From NCBI GenBank assembly GCA_002327945.1, contig DCVY01000254.1:1-6028 (forward strand): a stretch of 6,028 nucleotides of DNA. Reading direction: 5' to 3'. The notes under the pieces are model-generated. The model did no database searches and was not told where the DNA came from. It saw only the letters and a list, made by a program, of their open reading frames with translations. The stretch comes from Acidovorax delafieldii. Lineage in GTDB: Bacteria > Pseudomonadota > Gammaproteobacteria > Burkholderiales > Burkholderiaceae_C. This document shows, piece after piece, positions 5,789 through 6,028 of the stretch. Each line of letters opens with the position of its first letter. Position 1 is the stretch's first letter. The position numbers were made by a program, and so were the translations under genes.

Positions 5789-6028
5789 TGGCCGTGCAGC
5801 GCGCCCCCTCTGTGTTTGATCTGGCCGGCTGGAGCCGCCAATACCTCGATCAGGTCGAGCAGGCTCTGGGCCAGTGGGTGGGCGAGGGTGCACCCGCCGG
5901 CCTGGGCGAGGCCATGCGCTACGCGGTGCTCGACGGCGGCAAGCGTCTGCGACCTCTGCTGGTGATGGCAGCCTTTGAGGCTGTGCACTGCGGCGCTGGC
6001 GATGATGGCAGTGAGGCGGGCCTGCGCG
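5773..6028 (+). CDS. ispA: Farnesyl diphosphate synthase (polyprenyl synthetase), 5' part, runs off the right edge
   Basis: IspA condenses isopentenyl diphosphate with dimethylallyl and geranyl diphosphate to give farnesyl diphosphate, the precursor of quinone side chains, undecaprenyl carriers and hopanoids. Only about 85 codons are visible. The diagnostic block is [21 protein letters not shown], with GGKRLRP at residues 55-61 counted from 5773. This is the conserved diphosphate-binding segment of short-chain trans-prenyltransferases. The first DDxxD motif should lie just past the window. Three in-frame ATGs are possible: 5773, 5785 and 5788. The one at 5785 forms an ATGA overlap with the xseB stop. 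AGGA at 5781-5784 is too close to serve 5785 or 5788 well, while GAAGG at 5756-5760 is 12 nt before 5773. Either way it overlaps or abuts xseB and belongs to that operon. Which prenyl chain length it makes cannot be proven from this fragment; IspA is assigned from context and motif. Confidence 0.93.
   Translation, partial: MDTGMMAVQRAPSVFDLAGWSRQYLDQVEQALGQWVGEGAPAGLGEAMRYAVLDGGKRLRPLLVMAAFEAVHCGAGDDGSEAGLR

Noticed and set aside
5060..5893. A 277-codon minus-strand frame and an overlapping 232-codon plus-strand frame (5121-5819) filling the divergent gap
   Set aside because: Both run through xseB in a wrong frame or on the wrong strand and are Arg/Pro/Ala-rich without domains. They also cross the hairpins and promoter-like sites.

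Overview
The window looks like core chromosome of a high-GC betaproteobacterium of the order Burkholderiales, most likely a member of the Comamonadaceae such as an Acidovorax relative. This rests on the protein sequences (GalU, ValS, XseB, IspA), the strong third-position GC bias, the TAAAAT/TATAAT-type -10 elements with weak -35s, and short intergenic repeats that resemble ones I remember from that family. No mobile element, CRISPR array, tRNA or rRNA gene is visible.

Layout. Positions 1-641 (minus) hold the first 213 codons of galU, cut by the window edge. Just upstream on the same strand is a complete valS (675-3596), 33 bp from galU, so the two are probably co-transcribed. A 311-bp gap (3597-3907) follows. 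It holds a likely valS promoter, a terminator-like hairpin in the valS leader, and two similar 19-bp repeat copies. Next is a complete minus-strand gene for a single-component-type Rieske non-heme iron oxygenase (3908-5047). Its leader contains three hairpins. The one farthest from the gene has the form of an intrinsic terminator and lies directly behind a perfect TATAAT box. A divergent gap of about 500 bp separates it from plus-strand xseB (5546-5788), which overlaps the start of ispA (5773 to the right edge).

How the genes fit together. galU supplies UDP-glucose, valS charges tRNA-Val, xseB encodes the small subunit of exonuclease VII, and ispA makes farnesyl diphosphate. xseB-ispA is a standard pairing, often followed by dxs, which would lie outside the window. 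The Rieske oxygenase is the only gene without an obvious role. No reductase, ferredoxin or beta subunit is encoded nearby.

No clearly new multi-gene system is present. The items most worth a second look are the structured leader of the Rieske gene, the unusual Rieske-loop length and Glu metal-site residue of that oxygenase, and the possible attenuator in front of valS.
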